A stretch of 64,000 nucleotides of DNA, taken from Lichenostomus cassidix. Lineage: Eukaryota > Chordata > Aves > Passeriformes > Meliphagidae. Positions within the stretch are counted from its first letter, which is position 1; the number at the start of each line of letters is the position of its first letter. Shown here piece by piece: positions 63,941 through 64,000 of the stretch. The DNA lies in NCBI GenBank assembly GCA_008360975.2, contig CM039188.1, positions 29,911,944 to 29,975,943 on the forward strand, given 5' to 3'. The position numbers were made by a program, and so were the translations under genes. The notes below the pieces were generated by a model, which ran no database searches, was not told the origin of the DNA, and saw only the letters and a program-made list of their open reading frames with translations.

Positions 63941-64000
63941 CTTTTACCCACCCTTTCCTTCTTGCTTTTCCAGGCTATGTTGTAAAATTCATAAACCTAG
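63941..64000 (+). other. Possible 3' splice site at window edge
   Basis: A long pyrimidine-rich stretch (63941-63971, including 'ccctttccttcttgc' and 'ttttcc') ends in CAG at 63971-63973, with a branch-point-like 'ctgtaac' just upstream. The remaining 27 bases (from 63974) are open in one forward frame and contain a TAA in another. If this is real, an exon starts here and continues beyond the window. The motif alone is not sufficient evidence. Confidence 0.2.

Noticed and set aside
1..64000. CRISPR array, operons, phage or bacterial defence genes
   Set aside because: No spaced identical repeats, no tightly packed long ORFs and no ribosome-binding-site pattern; the CR1 content shows vertebrate DNA.

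Overview
The window reads as vertebrate nuclear DNA and almost certainly comes from a bird. It is AT-rich and poor in CpG. It has many homopolymer and simple-sequence tracts, no operon-like ORF packing, and no ORF that I recognise as a cellular gene. The bird assignment rests on CR1 non-LTR retrotransposon remnants. Two copies closely follow the avian CR1 3' region. Two others look like much older, degraded CR1 lineages, and a fifth is a short 3' fragment. I cannot say from the sequence which bird lineage this is.

Layout. 1-3772: unique noncoding DNA with a 24-bp duplication beside a short hairpin. 3773-4127: plus-strand CR1 3' end, with the last codons of ORF2 still readable. 4128-11401: unique sequence with one splice-like ORF and one conserved-element candidate. 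11402-11510: 39-bp tandem repeat. 11511-30399: long unique stretch with a perfect 12-bp hairpin (23008-23035) and a homeodomain-site-rich AT block (about 21930-22240). 30400-30740: old minus-strand CR1 carrying a decayed reverse-transcriptase FADD box. 31212-31275: a second, separate minus-strand CR1 3' tip. 31276-50317: unique sequence with an A-rich tract, an ORF bounded by splice-like sites near 34.9-35.1 kb, an AT-rich block, another perfect 12-bp hairpin (40823-40850) and small repeats. 50318-50792: old plus-strand CR1. 60395-60550: minus-strand CR1 3' fragment, with a 12-bp inverted repeat directly at its edge. The last 30 bases carry a good 3' splice-site consensus.

The most likely setting is a large intron or an intergenic gene desert. 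No protein-coding exon, tRNA, rRNA, CRISPR array or intact mobile element can be supported. The open frames of 60-168 codons are at the scale expected by chance in 64 kb on six frames; they lack recognisable domains, and none could be tied to a gene. I did not find a convincing undescribed system. The best leads are the perfect hairpins, the CpG-retaining islands that may be conserved noncoding elements, and two weak exon candidates.
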